Origin: Hydrogenovibrio sp.
GTDB lineage: Bacteria > Pseudomonadota > Gammaproteobacteria > Thiomicrospirales > Thiomicrospiraceae
Direction of reading: 5' to 3'
Length of the DNA stretch: 64,000 nt
Assembly (NCBI GenBank): GCA_015484555.1
Contig: WFMZ01000056.1
Span: forward strand, 1-64,000
A program made the translations under genes and the position numbers. Under the pieces are notes generated by a model. The model was not told where the DNA came from, searched no databases, and worked only from the letters and a program-made list of their open reading frames with translations. Shown here in pieces: positions 36,776 through 46,168 of the stretch (positions are counted from its first letter, which is position 1; each line of letters begins with the position of its first letter).

Positions 36776-38629
36776 TTATTTTTCAATTTGTTCAACATTG
36801 CGTACCGCACCAAATGCAGCACTAGTCGTCATCGCACCATAAGCACGCAAAGCAGGTGTTATTTTTCTAGGACGATTTTCAACGGGCTTCCAAGCCATTT
36901 TGCCTTTAGCAACCATGGCTTGACGTCTTTCTGCCAATATCTCATCGGTTAAGTCTACATTAATGGAGCGATTAGGAATATCAATCGTAATAGTGTCTCC
37001 ACTTTCAATTAAAGCAATATTACCGCCTTCTGCCGCTTCAGGTGAAACGTGCCCAATAGACAGGCCTGATGAACCGCCAGAGAAACGACCATCGGTTAAT
37101 AAGGCACAAGCCTTACCCAAACCTTTAGACTTTAAATAACTGGTTGGGTAAAGCATTTCTTGCATACCTGGCCCACCTTTAGGCCCCTCATAACGAATCA
37201 GCACAATATCACCCGGCTTAACATCACCGGCCAAAATACCTGCTACGGCAGTATCTTGGCTTTCAAAAATATTGGCAACACCTGTAAAGACAAATAACTC
37301 TTCTTCTACGCCTGCCGTTTTCACAATACAACCATCTTGGGCAATATTACCGTATAGAACAGCCAAACCACCTTCTTTGGTGTAGGCATGTTCAACACTA
37401 CGAACACAACCATTTTCATCATCTATATCTACCGTTTTCCAGCGCTTAGATTGACTAAAGGCTTCTACTGTACGAATATTACCTGGTGCTGCTTTAAAGA
37501 AGGTTTCAACCCCTTTATCTTCAGTTTGTGCAATATCCCATAGTGCTAAAGCCGCGCCCATAGTAGAGGCGTGTACAGTACTCACTTCACGGTGAATTAG
37601 CTCAGCTCTATCTAGCTCACCCATAATACGCATGATGCCACCGGCACGGTGAACATCTTCCATATGGTACTTTTTAGAATTAGGGGCAACCTTAACCAAA
37701 CAAGGTACTCGGCGTGAAATATGATCCATGTCTGACATGGTAAAATCAACTTCTGCTTCATGTGCAATCGCTAGCAAGTGCAATACGGTATTGGTTGAAC
37801 CGCCCATCGCAACATCTACTGTCATCGCATTTTCAAAGGCTTCTCTTGTCGCAATAGAACGTGGCAACACTGAAAAATCATCTTTTTCATAGTGTGCACG
37901 GGTAATTTCCACAATACGTCGCCCTGCTTCTTCAAATAGGTGTTTACGATCGGTATGGGTTGCTAAGGTTGTTCCATTACCAGGTAAGGCAATGCCTAAG
38001 GCCTCTGCTAAACAGTTCATAGAGTTTGCGGTAAACATACCCGAACAGGAACCACAGGTCGGACAGGCAGAAATTTCTACATCATCCACATCACCATCTA
38101 ATACATCATCATCTGCAGCCATCACCATGGCATCCACTAAATCTAGCTTAATTTCAATACCACCCAAAACCGTTTTACCTGATTCCATTGGCCCACCAGT
38201 TACGAAGATAGTAGGAATATTTAAACGCATGGCTGCCATCATCATACCAGGGGTGATTTTGTCGCAGTTTGAAATACAAACTAGAGCATCGGCACAATGA
38301 GCATTCACCATATATTCTACTGAATCGGCAATTAAGTCACGAGATGGCAATGAATACAGCATGCCATCGTGCCCCATCGCAATACCATCATCTACCGCAA
38401 TAGTATTAAATTCTTTAGCGATACCGCCCGCTTCCTCAATAATACCGGCAACCAACTGCCCCATATCTTTCAAGTGAACATGGCCAGGAACAAATTGGGT
38501 AAAAGAGTTCGCTATCGCAATAATAGGCTTACCAAAGTCTTCTGTTTCCATTCCTGTTGCGCGCCATAACGCACGTGCGCCAGCCATATTTCTTCCGTGG
38601 GTACTTGTTCTTGAACGATATTCAGGCAT
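36776..38629 (-). CDS. ilvD: Dihydroxy-acid dehydratase
   Basis: Third shared step of branched-chain amino-acid synthesis. 617 residues (E. coli 616). Fe-S ligands in [12 protein letters not shown] and [18 protein letters not shown]-terminal [23 protein letters not shown]. Its Fe-S cluster links it to the SUF/IscA machinery in this window. Divergent from argA. Confidence 0.97.
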   Translation of the reverse strand: MPEYRSRTSTHGRNMAGARALWRATGMETEDFGKPIIAIANSFTQFVPGHVHLKDMGQLVAGIIEEAGGIAKEFNTIAVDDGIAMGHDGMLYSLPSRDLIADSVEYMVNAHCADALVCISNCDKITPGMMMAAMRLNIPTIFVTGGPMESGKTVLGGIEIKLDLVDAMVMAADDDVLDGDVDDVEISACPTCGSCSGMFTANSMNCLAEALGIALPGNGTTLATHTDRKHLFEEAGRRIVEITRAHYEKDDFSVLPRSIATREAFENAMTVDVAMGGSTNTVLHLLAIAHEAEVDFTMSDMDHISRRVPCLVKVAPNSKKYHMEDVHRAGGIMRIMGELDRAELIHREVSTVHASTMGAALALWDIAQTEDKGVETFFKAAPGNIRTVEAFSQSKRWKTVDIDDENGCVRSVEHAYTKEGGLAVLYGNIAQDGCIVKTAGVEEELFVFTGVANIFESQDTAVAGILAGDVKPGDIVLIRYEGPKGGPGMQEMLYPTSYLKSKGLGKACALLTDGRFSGGSSGLSIGHVSPEAAEGGNIALIESGDTITIDIPNRSINVDLTDEILAERRQAMVAKGKMAWKPVENRPRKITPALRAYGAMTTSAAFGAVRNVEQIEK

Positions 38630-38771
38630 TATTATCTCCTAATGACCATGGCCGATATGCTTTCAAATAGCGACTTCAATGCGATTTTAACTGGGCTAAC
38701 CAGAAAAGTTACATGAGTCTTAGCATCAGCCTGTTATACTTACTTTATTATTTATATATTCTCTCACAGTT

Positions 38772-40058
38772 ATGTTGCAATCTGAATTAGATTTTATTAA
38801 AAACCTGCGTCAAACTTCACCCTATATTTCTCAGCACAGAGGAAAAAAGGTGGTGATTTACCTGCCCAGTGAAATGATAGAAAATGATGCTAATTTACAT
38901 TGTTTTGTTCAAGATATTGTTCTGCTCAATAACCTAGGCATTAAAACCGTTATTGCCTTAGGTGCAACCCTACAAATTGATAAAGCTTTGGCCTTGAAAG
39001 GGCTTGAGTGGCACTCTTCTCAAAACATCAGAATTACCCCACAAGAACATATTTCCACCATTCAAGAAACTATCGGTCTAGTGCGCTCTAAATTAGAAGC
39101 CTCCTTTAGCTTAGCTTGCGCAGAGCAACATTCGCCTATCTCGTTAACCTCTGGTAACTGGGTGACTGCTAAACCAAAAGGCATTATTAACGGGGTTAAT
39201 TTCCAGCAAACAGGTGCTTTACGTAAAATGAATGTTGAAGCGATCGACAGTGCCTTAAACAACAAACAAGTTTGCCTGCTTACCCCGCTTGCCTACGCAC
39301 AGTCAGGTGAAGTGTTTAACCTAAATACCTTAGAACAAGCTTTTGCTATTTCTGCAAGCCTGCAAGCCGACAAGTTAATGATTTACACGCATCAACAGCA
39401 ATTAGAAAACCTTCCAAAATCTTTAAACTTGGCTGAAGTAGAACAGTTTTTAACCCAAGAAATTGACCTTTGTTTAGCCGATATTTTAAGCCAAACCTTA
39501 AAAGTGGGCGCCACAGTTAAACGTGTTCACCTCATGGATAAAGAAGAACCTAATGCCATGCTGCTCGAGCTGTTTACCCGAGAAGGACTGGGTACCTTAA
39601 TTTATAATGACCGTTACTATCAAATTCGCCCTGCTCGCTTGGAAGATACGGCGGCTATTCTGTGCTTAATTAAGCCTCTAGAAAATTCTGGTATCCTGAC
39701 TATTCGTAGCAAGGAATCCGTTGAACGAGATATTAAACAATTCATTGTTGCCGATATTGATGGTCAAATTATTGGCTGCAGTGCTATCTACCCTTATGCA
39801 AATAAAATGGCTGAACTCGCTTGCCTAGTCGTTGACCCTGACCATCAAGGTGAAGAAGTTGGCCAACAGTTGTTACTAAAAACAACTGAGCGGGCACTGA
39901 AATTAGCACAAACAGGGCTATTTATTTTAACCACGCATACCGACCACTGGTTTAAAGAACAAGGCTTTCAAGAAGCCAAACTAGAAAAACTTCCCCCAGA
40001 AAGGCAGGCGACTTATAATGCCGACCGACAATCTAAAATTTTAATTAAAGATATCTAA
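38772..40058 (+). CDS. argA: N-acetylglutamate synthase
   Basis: First step of arginine synthesis. 428 residues: N-terminal amino-acid-kinase-like domain (about 10-280; site of arginine inhibition) and C-terminal GNAT acetyltransferase (about 290-428; ELACLVVDPDHQGEEVGQQLL). ATG at 38772. rnt follows by 5 bases. argJ is also in this window. Confidence 0.94.
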   Translation: MLQSELDFIKNLRQTSPYISQHRGKKVVIYLPSEMIENDANLHCFVQDIVLLNNLGIKTVIALGATLQIDKALALKGLEWHSSQNIRITPQEHISTIQETIGLVRSKLEASFSLACAEQHSPISLTSGNWVTAKPKGIINGVNFQQTGALRKMNVEAIDSALNNKQVCLLTPLAYAQSGEVFNLNTLEQAFAISASLQADKLMIYTHQQQLENLPKSLNLAEVEQFLTQEIDLCLADILSQTLKVGATVKRVHLMDKEEPNAMLLELFTREGLGTLIYNDRYYQIRPARLEDTAAILCLIKPLENSGILTIRSKESVERDIKQFIVADIDGQIIGCSAIYPYANKMAELACLVVDPDHQGEEVGQQLLLKTTERALKLAQTGLFILTTHTDHWFKEQGFQEAKLEKLPPERQATYNADRQSKILIKDI

Positions 40059-40063
40059 ATTCC

Positions 40064-40693
40064 ATGAACAAAATTATCCATATTAAAGATCGCTTCCGCG
40101 GTTTTCTACCCGTTGTTATTGATGTTGAAACCGCAGGGTTTGATGCTAAAACGAATGCCTTAATTGAAATAGCGGCAGTCACTTTAAAAATGGATACGAA
40201 TGGAATGTTAAATTCTTACCAAACCATTCAAGCCAATGTATTGCCTTTTAAAGGGGCTAAATTAGATAAAAGTGCCCTTAAATTTATTGGTGTTGAAGAT
40301 CCAACCCACCCTTTTAGAATGGCTGTGTCTGAAAAAATAGCCTTAGAAAAATGCTTCGCACCGATTAATGCCATGCTAAAAGAAACGGGCTGTTCAAAAG
40401 CCATTTTAGTGGGCCACAATGCCTTCTTTGATTTAGGCTTTGTAAAGGCTGCCGCTGACAGAGCAAAAGTAAAAAGCCCTTTTCATGACTTTAGTACCTT
40501 TGATACGGTTTCCTTAGCAGGCTTGGCTTACGGGCAAACCGTACTGGCTAAAACAATGAAGTGTGCGGAGATAGAATGGGAAAATTCAAAAGCCCATTCT
40601 GCAGAATATGACACCGTTAAAACTGCAGAGTTATTTTGCAATATCGTTAACAAATGGCCGCTTGATCCTATCCATGTTGAAAACAAGTTTTAA
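40064..40693 (+). CDS. rnt: Ribonuclease T
   Basis: 3'-5' exoribonuclease maturing tRNA and other small RNAs. 209 residues. DEDDh catalytic motifs: VVIDVETAGFD (Exo I), LVGHNAFFDLGF (Exo II), and HSAEYDTVKTAELF (Exo III with His). Same length as the family (about 215). Co-transcribed with argA by the 5-base gap. Confidence 0.94.
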   Translation: MNKIIHIKDRFRGFLPVVIDVETAGFDAKTNALIEIAAVTLKMDTNGMLNSYQTIQANVLPFKGAKLDKSALKFIGVEDPTHPFRMAVSEKIALEKCFAPINAMLKETGCSKAILVGHNAFFDLGFVKAAADRAKVKSPFHDFSTFDTVSLAGLAYGQTVLAKTMKCAEIEWENSKAHSAEYDTVKTAELFCNIVNKWPLDPIHVENKF

Positions 40694-40726
40694 ATTCAAT
40701 ACTATCTTTGCTTAACAATTACGCCC

Positions 40727-40746
40727 TACCCACCCCTGGCGATTTT
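40727..40746 (+). repeat. Dispersed motif, copy D (rnt / grxD intergenic)
   Basis: Core with four instead of five T, then AAGGTTGCC as in copy A. Between convergent genes and before the grxD terminator. Confidence 0.87.
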
Positions 40747-40773
40747 AAGGTTGCCAGCATAATTTCCAGACAT

Positions 40774-40801
40774 AAAAAATCCCGCTTCAAGCGGGCTTTT
40801 T
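40774..40801. terminator. Terminator between rnt and grxD
   Basis: CCCGC-TTCAA-GCGGG flanked by AAAAAA and TTTTT, usable from both sides. Confidence 0.85.
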
Positions 40802-40822
40802 AATAAATATTGAAAGGTTTAA

Positions 40823-41173
40823 TTAAGCTTCGTTAGCTTTATTTGCTGCTTCCATCATCTTCTTTAGTTCGCCAGACTCGGCTAGTTCCATCGTAATATC
40901 ACAACCACCTTGTAACTCACCGCCAATATAAAGCTGTGGGAAAGTAGGCCAATCTTGAAACTTTGGAAGATGTTCAAAAATAAGAGGGTCAGCTAAAATG
41001 TTTACAAAAGCAAACTTCTCCCCTGTTTCTGCCATGGCTGCTGAAGCACGGCTAGAAAACCCACATGAAGGCATTTGCGGGGTTCCTTTCATATAAATCA
41101 CCACTGCATTATTAGTGACTTGGTCTTTAATTCTGTCTAAAGTTTCTTGTGTTTGGTCTGCTGGAAGTTCCAT
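40823..41173 (-). CDS. grxD: Monothiol glutaredoxin (Grx4 type)
   Basis: 116 residues with the monothiol active site CGFS (Cys37, PSCGFS), glutathione-binding TFPQLYIGGELQGGCDI. The family holds a [2Fe-2S] cluster with glutathione and delivers clusters, so it fits the Fe-S theme here. Slightly longer N-terminus than E. coli GrxD (115). Confidence 0.96.
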   Translation of the reverse strand: MELPADQTQETLDRIKDQVTNNAVVIYMKGTPQMPSCGFSSRASAAMAETGEKFAFVNILADPLIFEHLPKFQDWPTFPQLYIGGELQGGCDITMELAESGELKKMMEAANKANEA

Positions 41174-41248
41174 CTTTCTCTCCGTTAAACGGGTAATATC
41201 AATAATATATTTTACCCTAGTTAATTACTTGGTTATTATAGCAAACAA

Positions 41249-41269
41249 ACGGTTTATCATCAAAACCGT
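41249..41269 (-). terminator. Possible terminator of the asnB-type gene
   Basis: ACGGTTT and AAACCGT pair with a 7-base loop, T-rich tail only weak. It lies 25 bases after the stop. Confidence 0.4.
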
Positions 41270-41294
41270 GCTTATACGTATCTAAATTAAAAAC

Positions 41295-43097
41295 CTATTT
41301 AAATGGATCAACATGCTTTTGCAACCAAAGTTCTAACAAGGTTGCATGCCAAAGTTTACTGCCTTGAATGGCGGTAAAACTATCTTCCCCTTCTGGATCA
41401 TCTAGTAATTTTTGAATATAGGCAGGCTCGAAAATACCACGGTTTTGAGCCACTTCACTGGTTAGTGTTACTTTCATCATTTCATAAAAGCCACCACGCA
41501 CATACTTTAAAGCCGGCATAGGGAAATAACCTTTAGGTCGGTCAATCACTTCATCAGGCACAATACCTCGTGCTATTTTTTTCAACACATACTTAAAATC
41601 TTTTAGCTTTAAGCTTTCGGGTGCAGACATGGCTAGCTCAACCAAAGCATGATCTAAAAAAGGTACTCGGGCTTCTAAGCTCCAAGCCATGGTCATATTG
41701 TCTACCCGTTTAACAGGGTCATCTACCACCAACGTGGTCGAATCTAAACGCAATACCTGATCTAAAAAGCTATTCGCACCTGGCTCCATTAATTTGTCGT
41801 TAATAAAATCAGAAGTCACATCTTCTATATGATATTTGGGCTGAATCATGTCTAACCATTCTTGATGGCTTCGGTCAAAATAAAAGGGGGCAAAGGCATC
41901 AACCAAAGGCTGTTCTGGTGTTAAATGTTTTACCGCTTCTGCCATTTGTGGATACCAAAAATAGCCCCCAAAGACTTCATCTGCACCTTGGCCTGACATC
42001 ACCACTTTAACGTCTTTTGCCACCTGTTCAGACAATAAATAAAATGCTACTGCATCTTGCCCAAACATAGGTTCAGACATTGCATCAATTGCTTCTTGTA
42101 AACGAGGCAGCACTTCTTTATTAGCAATTAAATACTTTTTATGGTCAGTTTTATAACGTTCAACAACTAAATCTGAATACTCGAATTCACTGCCTTTTTC
42201 TTCTGGTACGTCTTCAAAACCAATCGAAAACGTTTTAATCTCTTTAACGCCTGCCTCCGCTAGCAAAGCCACAATTAAGCTAGAATCTAACCCACCAGAA
42301 AGCAGCACACCAACAGGTACATCGGCGGCCGTTAAACGTTTGTAAACCGCCGACTTTAAACGTTCATGCAGTGCATCCAACCACTCTTCTTCAGTGGTAT
42401 ATTGTTGCTGATGAGCTGGGTTATTTTCTAAACGCCAGAACTGCTTTTTGTACATTTGACCATCAGGGTTCACCACCAACCAATGACCTGGTTCTAATTT
42501 TTTAATACCTTTTAATAAAGTATATGGCGCAGGAATAACCGCATGCAAAGTAAACTGGTGATGTAACCCAACTGGGTCAATGTCTAAATCAATGCCACCA
42601 GACTGAATCAACGCCTGTGTATTAGAAGCAAACCGAACCCCACCTTTCACCGGTGAGTAATACAAAGGTTTAATGCCAAATCGATCACGAGCCATTAACA
42701 GCTGTTGCTGGTCATCATCCCAAATAGCAAAAGCGAACATGCCTTCAAAATGTCTAACGCAATCCATTCCCCATTGACGATAGGCTTTTAAAATGACCTC
42801 AGTATCTGAATGGCTTTGAAAGGTCTGACCCAATTCAATCAATTCAGTTTTTAAAGCTTCATAGTTATAAATACAACCGTTAAAAACCAGACTAAGTTCT
42901 TTGTCCAGCATCGGTTGATGGCCTGCTGCGCTTAAGTCAATAATAGATAAACGTCTATGTCCTAAGCCAACCTGGTCATTTAACCAAACACCACCATCAT
43001 CAGGACCACGCTTTTCTAAGGAGGCTAACATTGGCTTTAAAATTGAGTTTGATGCTGATTGGCCATCCCAATAAATTTCACCGCAAATTCCGCACAT
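41295..43097 (-). CDS. Class II glutamine amidotransferase / asparagine-synthase type (NAGGN-amidotransferase-like)
   Basis: 600 residues. N-terminal Ntn glutaminase (nucleophile Cys2 in MCGICGE) and C-terminal synthetase with PP-loop LLSGGLDSSL. Features such as LHHQFTLHAVIPAPYTLLKG, SIGFEDV...FEYSDLVVERY and SGQGADEVFGGYFWYP look closer to the N-acetylglutaminylglutamine-amide synthase branch (Pseudomonas AsnO-like) than to AsnB proper. That enzyme makes an osmolyte and normally sits beside an ATP-grasp synthetase gene, which is not in this neighbourhood. So either an asparagine synthase or an osmolyte amidotransferase; I lean to the latter. Confidence 0.8.
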   Translation of the reverse strand: MCGICGEIYWDGQSASNSILKPMLASLEKRGPDDGGVWLNDQVGLGHRRLSIIDLSAAGHQPMLDKELSLVFNGCIYNYEALKTELIELGQTFQSHSDTEVILKAYRQWGMDCVRHFEGMFAFAIWDDDQQQLLMARDRFGIKPLYYSPVKGGVRFASNTQALIQSGGIDLDIDPVGLHHQFTLHAVIPAPYTLLKGIKKLEPGHWLVVNPDGQMYKKQFWRLENNPAHQQQYTTEEEWLDALHERLKSAVYKRLTAADVPVGVLLSGGLDSSLIVALLAEAGVKEIKTFSIGFEDVPEEKGSEFEYSDLVVERYKTDHKKYLIANKEVLPRLQEAIDAMSEPMFGQDAVAFYLLSEQVAKDVKVVMSGQGADEVFGGYFWYPQMAEAVKHLTPEQPLVDAFAPFYFDRSHQEWLDMIQPKYHIEDVTSDFINDKLMEPGANSFLDQVLRLDSTTLVVDDPVKRVDNMTMAWSLEARVPFLDHALVELAMSAPESLKLKDFKYVLKKIARGIVPDEVIDRPKGYFPMPALKYVRGGFYEMMKVTLTSEVAQNRGIFEPAYIQKLLDDPEGEDSFTAIQGSKLWHATLLELWLQKHVDPFK

Positions 43098-43203
43098 AAT
43101 TGAACCTTCAAAATTTTAATTATCGTTATTTTAACTGATTATATTTTGAATCCTTTAAAATATACTTCTATTCAAACAACAGACAAGATAGTAAACTTAA
43201 CAA

Positions 43204-43854
43204 ATGATAACAATTGCAATTACAGGTGGCATTGGCAGCGGGAAATCGGCCGTTTTAAAATGGTTTGAAGCGCAAAGCATTCCAACCATTAATGCTGACC
43301 TAGTTGCTCGTCAAGTTGTCGAAAAAGGACAACCAGGCTTAACGGCGATTACAGAGCATTTTAATAAGCATGAAATTATTAATGAACAAGGCACGCTTGA
43401 TAGAGTGGCATTAAGGCATATTATTTTTAATGATACGCAAGCTAAAACAACCCTAGAAAATATCTTACACCCACTTATTAGAGCCGAAATACAGTCTCAA
43501 CTAGCTACTTTGAAACAAAACCAAACCGCTATTTGTGCCATTGAAATCCCTTTATTAACCGAAACAGGCAAACCAGATTATATCGATCAAGTTTGGGTGG
43601 TGGATTGCCAAGCTGAAACACAAATTCAGCGAGCAATGGTGAGAAGTCAGCAGCAAGTAAATCAAAAAGATCAAGAATCTAGGCCAACATTAAGCAGACA
43701 AGAGGTTGAAAAAATTATTGCTAGCCAAGCGAGTAGAGAAGAAAGAAAAGAAATTTCAGACGTATTGATTAATAGTGACCTCTCTCTTAATGAGATGTAC
43801 AATCAACTAGACAAGGCTTTACAAAATATTCGAACACTGCATACAGCACCATAA
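43204..43854 (+). CDS. coaE: Dephospho-CoA kinase
   Basis: Last step of coenzyme A synthesis. 216 residues. P-loop GGIGSGKSAV near residue 8, then NADLVARQVV with the catalytic acid, and VVDCQAETQIQRAMVR. An unnamed gene follows by 38 bases on the same strand. Confidence 0.95.
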   Translation: MITIAITGGIGSGKSAVLKWFEAQSIPTINADLVARQVVEKGQPGLTAITEHFNKHEIINEQGTLDRVALRHIIFNDTQAKTTLENILHPLIRAEIQSQLATLKQNQTAICAIEIPLLTETGKPDYIDQVWVVDCQAETQIQRAMVRSQQQVNQKDQESRPTLSRQEVEKIIASQASREERKEISDVLINSDLSLNEMYNQLDKALQNIRTLHTAP

Positions 43855-43892
43855 TAGCTCAAAAGCAACAAATTCTACGTTAAGGACAAACC

Positions 43893-44288
43893 ATGCCCTA
43901 TAAAATTACTGCAGAACGAGACCAACAACAATTTACCGCCATCGTTGCCAAAAAAAGATTGCCACATGTCATCATTAAAAATCTAGTCGCCTTAAAGTTA
44001 ACCTTAACCGACCTAACAACCATTGTTCAACAAAGCCAGGCAAACCCTTTAATGATTGTCAGCGAAACTGATTTCACTGAAATGGTGGCGCAGCAACCCT
44101 GCTTAGATATGATTTACGAATCAATAGTACTACATAATAATAGCCGAATTTATTACCACACCAACTGGACAGTCGGCCAAAACAGTTGGCAGCTAATGAC
44201 TCAACAATTAGACTATTACCATATTAAAGTTAGTACAATTGAAGGGCCTGATCCAAGCATCACTTTTAAAGAAATTATTGATTTATAA
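43893..44288 (+). CDS. Conserved-looking hypothetical protein after coaE
   Basis: 131 residues, not recognised. No signal peptide, membrane helix or cysteine cluster. Predicted mixed alpha/beta, with a run of hydrophobic strands (NPLMIVSETDF, SRIYYHTNWT). Codon usage fits its neighbours and the ATG has AAGGAC upstream, so it looks genuine. The usual coaE partners zapD and yacG are not found here, and it does not resemble them. Confidence 0.6.
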   Translation: MPYKITAERDQQQFTAIVAKKRLPHVIIKNLVALKLTLTDLTTIVQQSQANPLMIVSETDFTEMVAQQPCLDMIYESIVLHNNSRIYYHTNWTVGQNSWQLMTQQLDYYHIKVSTIEGPDPSITFKEIIDL

Positions 44289-44326
44289 AAGCAGGCTTCA
44301 CACTAACTTGCCTTTAAAACAATAAA

Positions 44327-44716
44327 TTAGAACGACTGGCCTAGGGCAAGTTTAATCTTTTCATTTGCTTCTGGAAATGGATAATTGTCTAGCTCAGCCA
44401 AGGACACCCACCTAATTTTTTGACCTTCACAGCCAGCAGGGTTGCCCTTAAAGTGCTCGGTTACAAATACATTTAGCTCTACGTTGGCATGACCATACAG
44501 CCAAGGAATAATAACTAAAGGTTGCCACGAATGTGTTTCAACACCCACCTCTTCCAAAAACTCACGAATAAGGGCTGGCTCTAGCGCTTCTCCCTGCTCG
44601 ACCTTTCCTCCTGGAAACTCCCAATAATTGGCATAGTCTTGATGAGTTTGCCTCAAGGAAATTAACACTTTATCTTGTCTTTTCAATACGCCTACCACAA
44701 TTTTAATTTGTTTCAT
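44327..44716 (-). CDS. mutT: MutT-family 8-oxo-dGTP diphosphatase
   Basis: 129 residues, the length of E. coli MutT. The Nudix box GGKVEQGEALEPALIREFLEEVGV has the GX5EX7REUXEEXGU pattern (residues about 36-58). Start at 44716 (MKQIKIVV): the frame continues 37 codons upstream, but that part only translates the dispersed motif copy E and the intergenic region. Sanitises oxidised guanine nucleotides. Confidence 0.92.
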   Translation of the reverse strand: MKQIKIVVGVLKRQDKVLISLRQTHQDYANYWEFPGGKVEQGEALEPALIREFLEEVGVETHSWQPLVIIPWLYGHANVELNVFVTEHFKGNPAGCEGQKIRWVSLAELDNYPFPEANEKIKLALGQSF

Positions 44717-44778
44717 ACTCAGTCTCTCTATTGGAAAGTTACTTGTTTTATCAAGGCGAAAAAAATGCCTATAAAGCC

Positions 44779-44797
44779 AAAAATCGCCAGGGGTGGT
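44779..44797 (-). repeat. Dispersed motif, copy E (mutT / hisC intergenic)
   Basis: Reverse-orientation core, read on the minus strand as the core followed by GGCTTT. Between divergent mutT and hisC, unlike most other copies. Confidence 0.87.
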
Positions 44798-44956
44798 ATC
44801 AGTATCAAAATGATCCGTCATACTCAATCAAAAATGACTATCTCGAATTATAGTATTTATTGTTGACCACTTGCTTTCATTTTGGCTAAACAATTTTTAC
44901 CCCCTATATCAGGTTTATTCGTTAAAATAAGCCTTTAATTTTATTGAGACCGTATC

Positions 44957-46018
44957 ATGAGCCAATTTTGGAGTGACCTTGTTCACAAACTGACCCCTTA
45001 TGTTCCCGGCGAACAACCTAAAATAGATAACCTGATTAAACTCAATACCAATGAAAACCCGTACTCCCCTTCGCCAAAGGTTAATCAAGCCATTGCTAAA
45101 GCTAATAATGGCAAGCTAACCCTTTACCCTGACCCAGGTGCAAGCGACCTTAAGCAGTCTATTGCAGACTACTATCAGCTAAACAGCAACCAGGTATTTG
45201 TAGGAAATGGCTCTGATGAAGTCTTGGCGCATGCTTTTTTAGGGCTGTTAAAACAAGACAAACCTATTTTATTTCCAGACATCACCTATAGTTTTTACCC
45301 TGTTTACTGTGGCCTTTATGAAATTGAATTTAATAAAGTACCTTTAAATGACAACTTTGAAATAAACCCCGAAGACTATGCCATTGAAAATGGTGGCATC
45401 ATTTTTCCCAACCCCAATGCGCCAACGGGTTTATTACTGGGTTTAACCGCCATTAAAAAGATACTAAACAGTAACCCAAATTCTGCCGTGATTGTAGATG
45501 AAGCCTATATTGATTTTGGGGGTGAAACAGCTATTAGCCTGGTGCAGGACTATCCAAACTTACTGGTCATTCAAACCTTTTCAAAATCTCGTGCCTTAGC
45601 GGGATTACGCATTGGCTTTGCCGTAGGACACCCTGATTTAATTGAAGGGCTAGAGCGTATTAAGAATAGCTTTAACTCCTACCCAATGGACAGATTAGCG
45701 ATTCCAGCAGGTGTAGCGGCGATGGAAGATAAAGACTATTTCAAGCAAACTTGCCAAGCTATTCAAAGCACACGAACACAGCTTAGCCAGTTTTTAACCG
45801 AGCATAATTTTACGGTATTGCCATCACAAGCTAACTTCGTTTTTGCAAAACATGAAAGTCATTCTGCTGAAGACATTGCCCAAGCATTACGTAAACAAAA
45901 TATTATTGTGCGCTATTTTAATCAACCTAGAATTGATGAGTATTTACGCATTACCATTGGCACAGACGAACAAAATGAACAGCTTTGCCAAGCCTTGAAA
46001 GATATTTTAAAGCCTTAA
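44957..46018 (+). CDS. hisC: Histidinol-phosphate aminotransferase
   Basis: 353 residues, PLP fold type I. Substrate/PLP motifs: [27 protein letters not shown], and Lys of the Schiff base in [18 protein letters not shown]. Acts in histidine synthesis. Followed by a strong terminator. Confidence 0.94.
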   Translation: MSQFWSDLVHKLTPYVPGEQPKIDNLIKLNTNENPYSPSPKVNQAIAKANNGKLTLYPDPGASDLKQSIADYYQLNSNQVFVGNGSDEVLAHAFLGLLKQDKPILFPDITYSFYPVYCGLYEIEFNKVPLNDNFEINPEDYAIENGGIIFPNPNAPTGLLLGLTAIKKILNSNPNSAVIVDEAYIDFGGETAISLVQDYPNLLVIQTFSKSRALAGLRIGFAVGHPDLIEGLERIKNSFNSYPMDRLAIPAGVAAMEDKDYFKQTCQAIQSTRTQLSQFLTEHNFTVLPSQANFVFAKHESHSAEDIAQALRKQNIIVRYFNQPRIDEYLRITIGTDEQNEQLCQALKDILKP

Positions 46019-46029
46019 ACACTAAACGT

Positions 46030-46055
46030 AAAAAGGACCTACAAAGGTCCTTTTT
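46030..46055 (+). terminator. hisC terminator
   Basis: AAAAAGGACCT-ACAA-AGGTCCTTTTT, a perfect 11-pair stem with T-run, 12 bases after the stop. Confidence 0.92.
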
Positions 46056-46071
46056 AATAACTGCCAAACCC

Positions 46072-46093
46072 AAAAACCGCCAGGGGTGGTGTC
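46072..46093 (-). repeat. Dispersed motif, copy F-left
   Basis: Reverse copy with GCGG in place of GCGA. Pairs with F-right around an 8-base spacer; both arms carry the same substitution, so the stem stays perfect. Second terminator-like hairpin between hisC and argJ. Confidence 0.87.
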
Positions 46094-46101
46094 TAATTAA
46101 C

Positions 46102-46122
46102 GACCCACCCCTGGCGGTTTTT
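46102..46122 (+). repeat. Dispersed motif, copy F-right
   Basis: Forward copy with the same GCGG variant, in the hairpin with F-left. Confidence 0.87.
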
Positions 46123-46168
46123 GACTTTCAAACTCATCATATTTTAACAATATTCTTGAATTCGCATA

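Noticed and set aside
44717-44827. N-terminal extension of mutT by 37 codons
   Set aside because: It translates intergenic DNA including dispersed motif copy E; the shorter start gives the exact family length.
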